This document shows positions 9,190 through 18,053 of a stretch of 39,225 nt of DNA, one piece after another. Origin of the DNA: Eubacteriales bacterium (GTDB taxonomy: Bacteria > Bacillota > Clostridia > Saccharofermentanales > DTU023). Each line of letters begins with the position of its first letter. Positions within the stretch are counted from its first letter, which is position 1. A program made the translations under genes and the position numbers. The stretch is from positions 1 to 39,225 of the forward strand of contig JAUNVR010000013.1 of the NCBI GenBank assembly GCA_030537595.1, in the 5' to 3' direction. Below the pieces are notes generated by a model. It saw only the letters and a list, made by a program, of their open reading frames with translations. It made no database searches and was not told where the DNA came from.

Positions 9190-9540
9190 ATGTTTTATTT
9201 GAGATCATTATTGAAAATATTACTTGCGTATTTGTTATCTGGCCTTGTCCTAGTTCTTTTAATAATTTCGCTAACAGACTTAAATTCTCTAGCAGCTGCC
9301 AATAATCAAAGTATCATGGAATTTTGGACTAGTTCGAGTCCCTGGGGATTTTTACTTCTTTTGCTCCTTGGCTGGCCCATATTTATCTATAGCTGGTCAA
9401 GCCAGATTAGCCAAGGCTTAAGTAAATCCACGCCTGTGCTTTGGTTAATCTTAGCCTTAGTTATTTTAATCTTTGCTTATACAATCAGGAGCATAAGCAG
9501 GGATTACAAGAGGAATAAAGCCCTTTCACGATCTGAGTAA
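9190..9540 (+). CDS. Small three-helix membrane protein, unknown function
   Basis: A 116-residue protein I do not recognise. Three hydrophobic segments are visible: about residues 8-28, 52-68 and 82-98. The C-terminus is basic (RSISRDYKRNKALSR), so it should face the cytoplasm. There is no cysteine, no lipobox and no enzymatic motif. GGAGG lies six bases before the ATG, a good promoter stands upstream and a strong hairpin terminator lies just after the stop, so it is a genuine single-gene transcription unit. Small proteins of this shape can be regulatory subunits, immunity proteins or stress proteins, but nothing here distinguishes these. Confidence 0.7.
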   Translation: MFYLRSLLKILLAYLLSGLVLVLLIISLTDLNSLAAANNQSIMEFWTSSSPWGFLLLLLLGWPIFIYSWSSQISQGLSKSTPVLWLILALVILIFAYTIRSISRDYKRNKALSRSE

Positions 9541-9546
9541 AATAGT

Positions 9547-9583
9547 AGAAGCCTGCGCAAGATAATTTACTGCGCAGGCTTCT
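9547..9583 (+). terminator. Hairpin terminator after the small membrane protein
   Basis: A perfect 13-bp stem (9547-9559 with 9571-9583) around an 11-base loop is followed by CTTTATA. It ends the 9190 gene. It also lies downstream of the minus-strand ABC operon and may stop that transcript, although the U tract on that side is poor. Confidence 0.7.
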
Positions 9584-9667
9584 CTTTATAGGCTTTAATA
9601 TAGGCTAGTTGGCGTATCGTTCCAGAACTAGGGAGAGATCCAGCCAGCTAGCACTAGGGAGATGAAA

Positions 9668-11404
9668 TTAGGCCGTGATTTTCCAGCCGATCGTATTTTC
9701 TCTCATCTTAACAAAGTCCTTATAGGTGCCATCTCGCTGCATTAGTTCAGCGTGTCGGCCGACGGCCTCGATTCGTCCATCCTTAACTACAATAATTTGA
9801 TCGGCGTTCTTAACCGTCTTTAGCCTGTGGGCAATCATGATCACTGTCTTATGAGCGGTTAGGGCGCGGATAGCTTCTTGGATGGCCTCTTCATTTTCCG
9901 GATCGACGTTAGCAGTGGCTTCGTCAAATATAATGATTGGAGCATCTTTCATAATTGCTCTTGCAATGGAGATGCGCTGCGCTTCACCGCCGGAGAGGGA
10001 GGAACCGCCTTCGCCGATTATGGTGTCAAAGCCATCTTCAAAGCCCATGATAAAGTCGTAGCAGTGGGCTTTTTTCGCGGCGCTCTCGACCTCCTCGCGG
10101 CTGGCCTCAGGTTTTCCAAATTTTATATTGTTTTCAATCGTGTCGTTAAAAAGATAGACATCTTGAAAGACAAAGGCGATATTGTCCCAGAGGGCATCGA
10201 GTTTATATTCTTTAAGATTGCGCCCGCCCAGGGTAATTTCGCCGGAATCAACATCCCAGAATCTTGCAATCAGATTGGCAATCGTGCTCTTACCGGAACC
10301 GGAGGGTCCGACAATTGCCGTGGTCGTGTTTTCCTTGATGCTTAGATTGACCCCCTCGAGGATTTTTCTTTTATCGTAGGAGAAATCGACATCTTTAAAC
10401 TCAATATCTCTATGCTCTGGGCTGATGTCCTTGCCGTTAATATCCATGACCGGTATCTCTTTGACCTCATTGATACTGTCCATGCTGAATTTTAGGATCT
10501 TAAAGAGATTGACAAAAGCGCCCGCCGTTTCGAGGTGAGTGAAGAGCATATAAGAAACAATCAGCATCATGATCGCCTCGTAAACTGGCATATTTCCGGC
10601 GATGTACTCTGTGATGGATAGATAAATGATAAGCACGGACAAAGTTCTACTGATAAAGGTCTGTAAGAAGATAATAGGCAAGAAAACCGTTTCTAGACGG
10701 GTGTTGATCTTTTTATTTTTATCGATTTCCTGCATGTAATCTGAATCCCGCTTGTCTTTGAGATTAAAGGATTTTACGATCTGCATGCCTTGAATGTATT
10801 CGAGTGTTTTTTCGACCAAGGAGGTATCACAATTAACCTTCTCGACAGAAACAGCCTCGGTTTTCTTATTTATCAGGGCGAGAATTAAAAAGAAAAAGAT
10901 TAGAACTAAGACGGCTACGAGTCCTATTTTCAAGTTAAAGTTCAAAAGTAGGAGGGTGATAATTAAACCGTTTGTCAGTCCTGAGGTAAACTGCATCATT
11001 ACAATGGTCGCAGTTTCTTGGACGGAGCTGCATTGGTTGGTGGCAATGCTCGAGATTTCACCGAGTGATTTTTTACTAAAAAATCCCATCGGTACATATT
11101 TTAAATGATCCCCGATCTCGATTCTTTTGCGGGCCGCAACTCCGTAGCCGACTTCAGTCTGAGCCATGCTGCTTTTAGCCTTTAGATAGCTTGCGATGAT
11201 GACTCCAATCAGCATGATTAAGAAGGCGTAGAGAATAGTAGTTTTATTCAGATTCTGCTCGATGATTGCCTTGATAATCATGTAAATAGCAATGATTTTT
11301 CCAACCTGGAATAAGGATTCCAATACGGAAAGGAGAATAGTTTTTCTGAACTTAACCTTATCTTCTCCGATAAAACTTTCAAATTCTTTAAATATTGTAA
11401 ACAT
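9668..11404 (-). CDS. ABC half-transporter (TMD-NBD), second of a TetR-controlled pair
   Basis: Exporter-type half-transporter of 578 residues. Six hydrophobic helices occupy residues 20-300, then an ATPase domain: Walker A at 366-373 (GPSGSGKS), Q-loop FVFQD, signature LSGGEAQ at 470-476, Walker B with catalytic Glu495 (IIFDEAT) and H-loop His526. All catalytic residues are canonical. Its ATG shares one base with the stop of the preceding ABC gene (TAATG), so translation is coupled and the two proteins most likely form a heterodimer. TetR-ABC-ABC operons in Firmicutes include drug exporters and relatives of the YbtPQ/IrtAB siderophore-type transporters. The substrate, and even the direction of transport, cannot be read from the sequence. 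Confidence 0.9.
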   Translation of the reverse strand: MFTIFKEFESFIGEDKVKFRKTILLSVLESLFQVGKIIAIYMIIKAIIEQNLNKTTILYAFLIMLIGVIIASYLKAKSSMAQTEVGYGVAARKRIEIGDHLKYVPMGFFSKKSLGEISSIATNQCSSVQETATIVMMQFTSGLTNGLIITLLLLNFNLKIGLVAVLVLIFFFLILALINKKTEAVSVEKVNCDTSLVEKTLEYIQGMQIVKSFNLKDKRDSDYMQEIDKNKKINTRLETVFLPIIFLQTFISRTLSVLIIYLSITEYIAGNMPVYEAIMMLIVSYMLFTHLETAGAFVNLFKILKFSMDSINEVKEIPVMDINGKDISPEHRDIEFKDVDFSYDKRKILEGVNLSIKENTTTAIVGPSGSGKSTIANLIARFWDVDSGEITLGGRNLKEYKLDALWDNIAFVFQDVYLFNDTIENNIKFGKPEASREEVESAAKKAHCYDFIMGFEDGFDTIIGEGGSSLSGGEAQRISIARAIMKDAPIIIFDEATANVDPENEEAIQEAIRALTAHKTVIMIAHRLKTVKNADQIIVVKDGRIEAVGRHAELMQRDGTYKDFVKMRENTIGWKITA

Positions 11405-13131
11405 TAGCTCACCACCTCATCTTTATATTCCATATGGGCACGGTACATATTTCTGTAGAGCTCAGAACTTTCTAAGAGCTCTTCGTGAGTTCCGCTTGCC
11501 TCAACCTGCTTATTATTAATTAAGATAATTTGGTCAGCGTTTACGATAGATGAAAGTCGATGCGCAACGACCAGAAGTGTTTTATTCTTAATCAACTCGG
11601 ACACGGAACGTTGAATCAATTCTTCGCTTTCCGGATCGGTGTAAGCTGTGGCCTCGTCAAAAATAATGATAGCTGCGTCTTTAACCATGGCCCGGGCGAT
11701 ACAAATTCTTTGTCGTTCGCCACCAGAGAGGCTCAGTCCTTTAGAACCAACCATAGTAGTGTAGCCATTTTCCAGAGAGCTGATAAAATCGTGGACACCA
11801 CAGCGCTTACAGATTTCTATAATCTCAGCTTCAGACTTTTTATCATCGCCCATTTTTAGGTTTTCCATAATACTCGTATTAAAGAGGTAATCCTTTTGCG
11901 AGACATAGGCGATCATTTTGTTTAAATCTTCTAAGGAGAGATCTTTAATATTTTGACCGCCAATCTCAATTTTTCCGGAGTCGACTTCGTAAAAGGAGGT
12001 CAAAAGTTTGGTGATTGTACTTTTACCGGAACCAGAAGGCCCGACCAGAGCCGTGACGGTATTTTCTTTAAGCTCAAGATTGATCTTTTCGAGCACAGGC
12101 TCTTCTTTATAGGCAAAGCTTACATCTTCGAAACGGATATCATAATTTTTGACTTCTGCGAGGCTTTTTTCCGGTCTAGAAAGATTCTCTTCGTCCAGGA
12201 TTGTGGTGATTGAAGATAAGATAGTTCCGGCCAAAGCGATATTGTCCATATGTCCTACCGCTTGTAAAAGAGGGATAAAGAGTGCGAAGTTTAACAAGAT
12301 GATTAAAATAAAATTGTCTAGGGGCAAAGTACCCTTGAGATACATCAGTGAACCAAAAGGCAGAACCAGAAGAATGGTTGAGGGAAGTAGGGTCATGGCA
12401 ATGGCCATACCTGTGAGGTTTTCTCGCATCCAGTCGATCGCTGAATGGGCAGCCTCATTGACGGCAGTGGTCAGCCTTTTATATTGCTTACCGGATTGAT
12501 TAAAAGCCTTAATTACTTCAATCCCATGGATGTACTCGACAATGGTATTGTTTAAAGTGGCATTTTTACTCATGTAGTTGTCAAATCTACCCTGCATGTT
12601 TCGCAGCTTCAAAAGATACAAGGTTAAGGATAAGGGAATCATGCAAAGAGCCAGGAGGGCCAGCTTCCAATTTAAATAAAATAGATAGATTATAATCAGG
12701 ATTGAGATGAGTAGATTTCCGCTTACTTCAGGGATGACGTGGGAAAAGGTAACTTCAACTTTCTCGACCTTTTCTACCATAATGTCTTTTAACTTTCCGG
12801 AAGAGTAATCATCAATTAAGCCCAGAGGAACTCTCGCCAATTTATCTGCCAAGCGTTTTCTAATTGTGGCTAAGAGGTCAAAAGTTGCCGTGTGAGAGAG
12901 GGCAGTTGAAATCTTATGAAACAAATTGCTGCAAGTTAAAACAATCAGCAAATAAATTAGATAAGATTTATAGTCGTGAATATTCTTATTTCCAGCAATG
13001 AGCAGCCCAATCAGCTTCGCAGAGATCATGTAGGGCAACACAGTACATGCGGCAGATAGGATGGAAAATAGAATACTGAGTGCGTAGTAGACCTTGTGTA
13101 ATTTTAAGAATTCTACAATGTATTTGTTCAT
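11404..13131 (-). CDS. ABC half-transporter (TMD-NBD), first of a TetR-controlled pair
   Basis: A 575-residue half-transporter: six membrane helices in about residues 15-300, then a full ATPase domain with GPSGSGKS (Walker A), YVSQKDY (Q-loop), LSGGERQR (signature), IIIFDEAT (Walker B, catalytic Glu) and VVAHR (H-loop). Both members of this pair keep a complete ATP site, unlike the pair at 19785-23298. Its AAGGAG ribosome site overlaps the end of the upstream tetR gene, whose stop lies two bases before this ATG; the downstream ABC gene overlaps by one base. The three genes therefore form one translationally coupled operon under the twin-operator promoter. Probable role: efflux or uptake of a small molecule sensed by the TetR protein. 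Confidence 0.9.
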   Translation of the reverse strand: MNKYIVEFLKLHKVYYALSILFSILSAACTVLPYMISAKLIGLLIAGNKNIHDYKSYLIYLLIVLTCSNLFHKISTALSHTATFDLLATIRKRLADKLARVPLGLIDDYSSGKLKDIMVEKVEKVEVTFSHVIPEVSGNLLISILIIIYLFYLNWKLALLALCMIPLSLTLYLLKLRNMQGRFDNYMSKNATLNNTIVEYIHGIEVIKAFNQSGKQYKRLTTAVNEAAHSAIDWMRENLTGMAIAMTLLPSTILLVLPFGSLMYLKGTLPLDNFILIILLNFALFIPLLQAVGHMDNIALAGTILSSITTILDEENLSRPEKSLAEVKNYDIRFEDVSFAYKEEPVLEKINLELKENTVTALVGPSGSGKSTITKLLTSFYEVDSGKIEIGGQNIKDLSLEDLNKMIAYVSQKDYLFNTSIMENLKMGDDKKSEAEIIEICKRCGVHDFISSLENGYTTMVGSKGLSLSGGERQRICIARAMVKDAAIIIFDEATAYTDPESEELIQRSVSELIKNKTLLVVAHRLSSIVNADQIILINNKQVEASGTHEELLESSELYRNMYRAHMEYKDEVVS

Positions 13132-13133
13132 AT

Positions 13134-13763
13134 TTACTCCTTCTTTAATTGAATATAACTGATAAAGGAATTGAGGTAGTAGATGGTCGTAGTTTCCAAA
13201 TAAGGCTTAGCGTCTTCAAATTTTTCATTTTCTTTAAAAATCGTAGCAAAAGCCAGAGTAGAAGCTTCGACCATAAGCTCCAGAACCCTTTTAGTATAGA
13301 TATCAAGTTTTTCTATCTGTTTTAGCTCCTTGTAAATTAAAATTGTGTGATCGACGTCTACTTGAATGAAATCTTTTAAGAAATTCTCGAGTGAGCTGCC
13401 CTCGGATTGAAACAAGAGCAAAATTATACTTTCTCGATGGTCATAAAGATATCTAAAAAATGCCATCTGTTCCTCAACTAGATGCTTGCCGTATTGCTCA
13501 TAGTCTGAAAAATTCTCAAGTGCATTTCGTAGCAAATCATCGAGCAAGTATTTTTCTGCAGAACTCTCGACGAGGGCTCTCAATTCTCTTAAGTCCTCTT
13601 CGACGATTGCTCGAAACAAGGCATCTTTATTTTCAAAGCAGCCATAAATGGCACCAGTAGTTACAGCACTTTTTGCAGCGATTTGTCTTAGCGATGCAGT
13701 CCTGAAACCCTTGGCTAAAAATTCCTCTTTTGCCGCTTTTAAAATATCTGACCTTGTACCCAT
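13134..13763 (-). CDS. TetR/AcrR-family repressor of the adjacent ABC pair
   Basis: A 209-residue TetR-family regulator. The N-terminal helix-turn-helix is clear at about residues 7-53 (KAAKEEFLAKGFRTASLRQ, then TTGAIYGCFENKDALF, with the usual Tyr/Phe and Lys positions). The remaining all-helical part is the variable ligand-binding and dimerisation domain. It is the first gene of a coupled operon with two ABC half-transporters. An AAGGAG sits before the ATG. Two copies of an ATAAC-N3-GTTAT palindrome overlap the promoter just upstream, the standard arrangement for TetR autorepression with release on binding a transported ligand. Regulation is inferred from position and symmetry. Confidence 0.9.
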   Translation of the reverse strand: MGTRSDILKAAKEEFLAKGFRTASLRQIAAKSAVTTGAIYGCFENKDALFRAIVEEDLRELRALVESSAEKYLLDDLLRNALENFSDYEQYGKHLVEEQMAFFRYLYDHRESIILLLFQSEGSSLENFLKDFIQVDVDHTILIYKELKQIEKLDIYTKRVLELMVEASTLAFATIFKENEKFEDAKPYLETTTIYYLNSFISYIQLKKE

Positions 13764-13775
13764 ATGAGCTCCTTG

Positions 13776-13808
13776 ATAACGGTGTTATAAAAACAATAAC
13801 GCTGTTAT
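13776..13808. promoter_or_regulatory. Twin palindromic TetR operators
   Basis: Two 13-base palindromes of form ATAAC-N3-GTTAT lie at 13776-13788 (centre GGT) and 13796-13808 (centre GCT). Their centres are 20 bp apart, about two helical turns, so two dimers could bind the same face of the helix. One copy lies between the -35 and -10 of the promoter and the other covers the predicted start of transcription. Confidence 0.75.
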
Positions 13809-13821
13809 CTCGCTTTGTCAA
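13793..13821 (-). promoter_or_regulatory. Promoter of the tetR-ABC-ABC operon
   Basis: On the minus strand a perfect TTGACA (-35, 13816-13821) is followed after exactly 17 bases by TATTGT (-10, 13793-13798). The spacer contains one operator copy, so bound repressor would block RNA polymerase. Confidence 0.65.
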
Positions 13822-13908
13822 TCGGGCTTCTGAATTGATTGGACTAAGTTTTGAGCGCCACAAAACTATCCTTACTCTTGCGCTCAGATAAGTTCTTTTT
13901 AAAGGGAC

Positions 13909-14523
13909 CTAGGCCTGGGCTTCAGGATTCTTCTCGAGCCCTAATAAAAGCGTGTCTAAGCTGCCTGTGAATAACTTTTCATGAGCAATACTGAAGCCGG
14001 ATCTTTTGACAAAGTCGATGAATGCTGGGTAATCCCATTTTGAATAAGTCTTGCAGCCAGAAAGATTAAGCATCTTATAAATTGCCTTGGATTTAAAATT
14101 CTTATTGCGTAAAAAATTGATAATTAGAACTTTTCCATCTCCTTTTAAGACGCGCGAAGCTTCTTGCAAGGCAAGTTCCGGATTAGGAATAATATGGAGG
14201 ACGTTAGAAATTACAATGCAGTCAAAGCTCTCATCTGGGAAAGATAAATTGCTGGCATCTTCTCTTTTAAAGCTTAAATTGTCAAATGAATCTAAGTTTT
14301 TAATCGCTTCATTTAACATGCCCTGAGAATAATCTGTGACTGTGAGCTGAGCGCAGTGTGGGGCAATAAATCTAGATAAGCTTCCTGGTCCCGAGCCAAT
14401 TTCCAAGATATCCTGTCCAGCTTCCAGGAATTCAGCCATCTCCTTTGCGATTTCCTGGTATACCGAATAGTCCTTGCGGATAAAGAAGTTATAATACTTA
14501 GAAACTTTGTCCCAATAGCTCAT
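13909..14523 (-). CDS. Class I SAM-dependent methyltransferase
   Basis: A 204-residue soluble methyltransferase with the UbiE/methyltransf_11 layout: motif I EIGSGPG at 41-47, the acidic residue Asp64 at the end of strand 2 (TVTDYS), an acidic-aromatic EDASNLSFPDESFD stretch (motif II) and VLKGDGKVLIINF (motif III). AAGGAG lies ten bases upstream of the ATG. The acceptor cannot be told; the family includes quinone, lipid and small-molecule methyltransferases. It stands alone on the minus strand, upstream of the tetR operon by 145 bases and divergent from rapZ. Confidence 0.85.
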   Translation of the reverse strand: MSYWDKVSKYYNFFIRKDYSVYQEIAKEMAEFLEAGQDILEIGSGPGSLSRFIAPHCAQLTVTDYSQGMLNEAIKNLDSFDNLSFKREDASNLSFPDESFDCIVISNVLHIIPNPELALQEASRVLKGDGKVLIINFLRNKNFKSKAIYKMLNLSGCKTYSKWDYPAFIDFVKRSGFSIAHEKLFTGSLDTLLLGLEKNPEAQA

Positions 14524-14806
14524 TTTCTGGCTGCTCCTTAATCCTCAACTGTCCACTATGAGTTCATATTAGAATTATTTTAGCAAATAAAAACTGCTTA
14601 AGTCTAGCTATTTTACTGCGCTTTGGGCATTAGAGTAGGCCCTCGGGGGAGTAGGACTTAAAAGTTACTGCGCCAAGTTTCAAAGAGAAAGCGCTTGATT
14701 CTTAAAAGCAAAGAGCAGGCTGATGATGTATGATAATAGAAGCTTGAATTGAGTAGATTAAGTACTGGATTAGTGATAATAATTCAGCGAGATGGAGTGT
14801 TAATTG

Positions 14807-15658
14807 ATGGATTTAGTGATTGTGACCGGGCTAAGTGGTGCAGGCAAAACCTCAGCTCTCAATGTCTTAGAAGATAGTGGTTTTCTTTGTGTGGATAATT
14901 TACCAACACCCCTGATTGATGACTTAGTCCAGCTTCTCGAAAGTAAAAATGAGGTCAAAAAATTAGCTCTAGTTCTGGACAAGCGGAATCGCTTTTTCAC
15001 GACGGGGCTAGATCAAGCCATTCTCGATTTAAAGGAAAGATATAAGGCGAAGGTCCTATTTTTTAATGCCCGTAATGAGAGCTTAATTAAGCGCTTTAAA
15101 GAGCGCCGCCGTCCTCACCCCCTCGAGGCAAAGGGCAGTATTTTAGCTGGGATAGAGGCCGAGCGAAAGGCTTTAGAAAATCTTAAAACTATGTCTCAAG
15201 TCATTGATACCAGTGATTTGACCCTAGGTGAATTAAAACAAGTCATTTTATCTGCGGTGGAGCTAAAAGAGGGAGCCGAGCTTCAGCTAATTTTTAACAC
15301 CTTTGGTTTTAAACACGGAATCTGCCTGGATGCCGACATGGTGTTTGATGTGAGATTCATTCAGAATCCTTTCTACGTAGCAGAATTAAAGGAAAAATCC
15401 GGATACGTCGAGGAGGTTTACCGCTATGTGATTGAGCGGGAGGAGGTCTTAGATTTTCTGGAGAAGATAGAAGATCTTTTACTCTACTTAATTCCTCTTT
15501 ACAAGAAAGAAGGCAAAAATCAGCTAGTCGTGGCATTCGGCTGCACCGGTGGCCGCCAAAGATCGGTTTCAATTGCCCGTTACTTAGAGGCCAGTTTGCA
15601 AAAAAAGGGGATCAAGCCAATCATCATTCACCGAGATTTGGAGCTTGAAGATGAATAA
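14807..15658 (+). CDS. rapZ: RapZ/YvcJ family RNase adapter, P-loop nucleotide-binding protein
   Basis: A 283-residue cytoplasmic P-loop protein. Walker A GLSGAGKT is at 8-15, VDNLP follows near 29-33, and the C-terminal family signatures FNTFGFKHG and FGCTGGRQRSV are both present. In Enterobacteria RapZ steers RNase E processing of small RNAs in amino-sugar control; in Bacillus YvcJ hydrolyses GTP and affects competence. Which role holds here is open. A TTG precedes the ATG by one codon, but GGAG nine bases upstream supports the ATG. The last eight bases overlap yvcK, the conserved order in Firmicutes. Confidence 0.93.
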   Translation: MDLVIVTGLSGAGKTSALNVLEDSGFLCVDNLPTPLIDDLVQLLESKNEVKKLALVLDKRNRFFTTGLDQAILDLKERYKAKVLFFNARNESLIKRFKERRRPHPLEAKGSILAGIEAERKALENLKTMSQVIDTSDLTLGELKQVILSAVELKEGAELQLIFNTFGFKHGICLDADMVFDVRFIQNPFYVAELKEKSGYVEEVYRYVIEREEVLDFLEKIEDLLLYLIPLYKKEGKNQLVVAFGCTGGRQRSVSIARYLEASLQKKGIKPIIIHRDLELEDE

Positions 15659-16607
15659 AATTGTTGCGATTGGTGGCGGCACGGGCTTATCGATACTTTT
15701 GGCCGGCTTAAAAAATTATTTTCAGGTCACCGCAGTTGTGACGGTCGGGGATAATGGTGGCGGCAGCGGTATTTTACGTGAGGACCTGAATATGCTGCCA
15801 CCTGGTGATGTGCGAAACTGCCTCCTCGCACTCAGCGAGGCTCCGGAAGAGTTACGCGGCTTATTGAATTACCGCTTTATCAGGGGGAGTTTAAAGGGTC
15901 AGTCACTGGGGAACCTGATGCTCGCAGCAATGAGCGAAGAGTATGGTTCCTTTAGAAAAGCTGTGGCAGTCCTGAGTAGTCTCTTAAAGCTAAAGGGCCT
16001 AGTTTTACCAGTCAGTTCTTCTGCGATGGACTTAAGCGCAAGATTAAGTGATGGCTCAGTGGTCCTAGGTGAAAGTGAGATCGCCAAGGCAGCCTTAGCT
16101 CGTCGTGCCAGGATAGAAGAGATTTATTTGCAAGCCGAAGTTCCGCTTTTAGCCGAGGTTGTAGAAGCCATTGAAGAAGCAGAATTCATAGTCTTGGGGC
16201 CAGGCAGCTTGTATACCTCGGTAATCGCTAATTTACTGGTCGGCGAGATGCCGCAATTATTGGCTAAGAAGAAAATAGTTTATATTTGTAATCTGATGAC
16301 CCAGAGAGAAGAAACTGCAAATTACAGTTTAGGGGATCACGTTTTAGAAATTGAACGTTATTTGAAGCGGCCAGTAGATATTATCATTGGCAATCAGAAA
16401 ATGCCTCCAGCCGATGTACTGGAAGCCTATCGAGCTGAAGAGTCAGAGCCGGTAAAAATTACTCCTGAAGAGCGAAAGTACTTTGGCCGGCGTTTGATTT
16501 TAGATGAATTCCTAGAGGTCAAAAATTCTTATATTCGTTCCGCTGCGGACAAAATTGGAGAAAGGTTGCTTGAATTATATGCAGATGAAGATGTTTTTAT
16601 TGGGTAA
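15651..16607 (+). CDS. yvcK: YvcK/GlmR (CofD-like) gluconeogenesis and cell-wall regulator
   Basis: A 318-residue protein of the UPF0052/CofD-like family. The N-terminal GGGTGLS loop (8-14), the VVTVGDNGGGSG stretch and the LGPGSLYTS motif mark the UDP-sugar-binding fold. In Bacillus YvcK (GlmR) binds UDP-GlcNAc, activates GlmS and is needed on gluconeogenic carbon sources and for normal cell shape. It overlaps the stop of rapZ by eight bases with GGAG seven bases before the ATG, and its own end overlaps the start of aroE. The usual third gene, whiA, is absent here. Confidence 0.93.
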   Translation: MNKIVAIGGGTGLSILLAGLKNYFQVTAVVTVGDNGGGSGILREDLNMLPPGDVRNCLLALSEAPEELRGLLNYRFIRGSLKGQSLGNLMLAAMSEEYGSFRKAVAVLSSLLKLKGLVLPVSSSAMDLSARLSDGSVVLGESEIAKAALARRARIEEIYLQAEVPLLAEVVEAIEEAEFIVLGPGSLYTSVIANLLVGEMPQLLAKKKIVYICNLMTQREETANYSLGDHVLEIERYLKRPVDIIIGNQKMPPADVLEAYRAEESEPVKITPEERKYFGRRLILDEFLEVKNSYIRSAADKIGERLLELYADEDVFIG

Positions 16608-17325
16608 GGGTATTGCACAATCTGTTTCACCAGAAATCCATAATGACTTGTTGCGAAAGGCTAATTTAGATTATGAGTACGGCCTAGTGGATCTTGAGCG
16701 AGATCAACTCCCAGCGCTCATTCAGCGGGTCAAAGCTGAGGATATTTGGGGCTTTAATGTGACTTCACCTTATAAGGCTGAGATTCTAAATTATTTAGAT
16801 TCAATCGATCAGCGAGTCGAGGTTTTGGGTGCAGTTAATACAGTCGTCCAAAGAGCCGGAAAGCTTTATGGCTACAATACAGATGTCGACGGTGTACGCT
16901 ATGCGGTCAAGGATCTTTTTGAGCCCGGGCCAATCCTAATCTTAGGGCGTGGCGGAGCAGCTAAAGCTGCTATTTATGCCTTCCGTGATAGAGAGCTTAG
17001 CGTCTATTGTCGGGACCATAGTAAAGATGATGAATTGAGAAGGATCAAGGACGATCTTCGGATTGTTTGCGATTTTAATGAGCTAGAATTCGGTCAGGCT
17101 ACTAATGTCATTCAGGCCACAACTGTTGGTTTCAGGGAGGATAGAAGCTTATTAAAAGAGGCACTACCTGGACAAAAGACCCTTTTTGATATGATTTATA
17201 CGCCGTGGGAGACCAGTATTATGCGCAATTTAAAAGGCTCTGGAGTGCAGCTTAAAAACGGTTATGAGATGGTTTTAGGCCAGGCTGAAAAATGCTTTAA
17301 ATTGTTCAGTGAAAATAGAATATAA
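16585..17325 (+). CDS. aroE: Shikimate dehydrogenase
   Basis: A 246-residue enzyme that reduces 3-dehydroshikimate to shikimate with NADPH in aromatic amino-acid synthesis. Substrate residues are all visible: Ser13 and Ser15 in QSVSPEIHN, catalytic Lys64 in GFNVTSPYK, Asn85 in AVNT, and Asp100 in GYNTDVDG. The nucleotide loop is GRGGAA (121-126, normally GAGGA). It is a little shorter than typical AroE (about 270). The start is uncertain: several in-frame ATGs (16579, 16585, 16591) lie inside the end of yvcK and none has a strong ribosome site, which points to coupling with yvcK. No other shikimate gene is near, so it appears to have joined this operon singly. Confidence 0.88.
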   Translation: MKMFLLGKGIAQSVSPEIHNDLLRKANLDYEYGLVDLERDQLPALIQRVKAEDIWGFNVTSPYKAEILNYLDSIDQRVEVLGAVNTVVQRAGKLYGYNTDVDGVRYAVKDLFEPGPILILGRGGAAKAAIYAFRDRELSVYCRDHSKDDELRRIKDDLRIVCDFNELEFGQATNVIQATTVGFREDRSLLKEALPGQKTLFDMIYTPWETSIMRNLKGSGVQLKNGYEMVLGQAEKCFKLFSENRI

Positions 17326-17454
17326 TTAAATAGCTTTATAGATTAGTAATTAGACGGCAGACAGAATTGACGACTGTAGCAAGCAGAAATTGCTGCAGCT
17401 AATTGCGCCAATGACTGCCTCAGATCAGGCTTAAATCTAGGGCTAGGAGAGTAG

Positions 17455-18015
17455 ATGAGTAATTTACGATTAGATGCATTCAGCAAAGCTGATGCGGAGA
17501 AAATTTGGCGGCTGGCCTACTCTACGCAAGAGCCGGAGTGGTCAAAGTCTAATGCCCCATATTTTGAAGAATATCAAGCCTATGCTAGCTTGGATGATTT
17601 TATAAATTCAAATGACTGGTCCTTTTTGCAAGGTGAGCAGCGGCGCTGCATTCGTGTAGATAATGAGCCGCTCGGGATGGTTTCACGCTATTGGGTGGAT
17701 CGGAAAACCCGCTGGATGGAAGTCGGGATTGCAATTTACGATGAGCATAAATGGGGCTTTGGCTACGGTTCGCAGGCTTTGGCGCTATGGACTAGCGCTT
17801 GTTTCGAAGAGTATCCAGAATTAGAACATCTCGGCCTGAGTACTTGGAGTGGAAATTCGAGAATGCTAGCTCTGGCTGAGAGCATAGGTTATCAGAAAGA
17901 AGCAGAGATTCGCGCTGTCCGCTTTTGGCAAGGGGTATACTACGACAGTATAAAATATGGCGTCTTAAGGGGAGAGTGGGAGAAGCTTGGCTACTTGAAG
18001 CAGGAAGCTAAGTAA
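17455..18015 (+). CDS. GNAT-family N-acetyltransferase (RimJ/RimL-like)
   Basis: A 186-residue acetyltransferase of the GCN5-related fold. The acetyl-CoA segment follows strand 4 as VGIAIYDEHKWGFGYGSQAL (about 91-110), with later STWSGNSRMLALAESIGY typical of the RimJ/RimL subgroup that acetylates amino groups of proteins or small molecules. AGGAG lies about six bases before the ATG. The gene starts a run of three same-strand genes (GNAT, SDR, alpha/beta hydrolase) with gaps of 38 and 56 bases, probably one transcript. The true substrate is not evident. Confidence 0.85.
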   Translation: MSNLRLDAFSKADAEKIWRLAYSTQEPEWSKSNAPYFEEYQAYASLDDFINSNDWSFLQGEQRRCIRVDNEPLGMVSRYWVDRKTRWMEVGIAIYDEHKWGFGYGSQALALWTSACFEEYPELEHLGLSTWSGNSRMLALAESIGYQKEAEIRAVRFWQGVYYDSIKYGVLRGEWEKLGYLKQEAK

Positions 18016-18053
18016 AACAGTTAAAGTAACTTTACTTTTTGAAAGGAGTAAAA

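Noticed and set aside
9878-10345. A 155-codon open frame on the plus strand inside the ABC gene
   Set aside because: It is antisense to strongly conserved ATPase motifs of the minus-strand gene, has no ribosome site and its product has no recognisable feature.
18023-18033. Imperfect palindrome AAAGT-A-ACTTT before the SDR gene as an operator
   Set aside because: Short, A/T-rich and expected by chance; no matching regulator or second copy seen.
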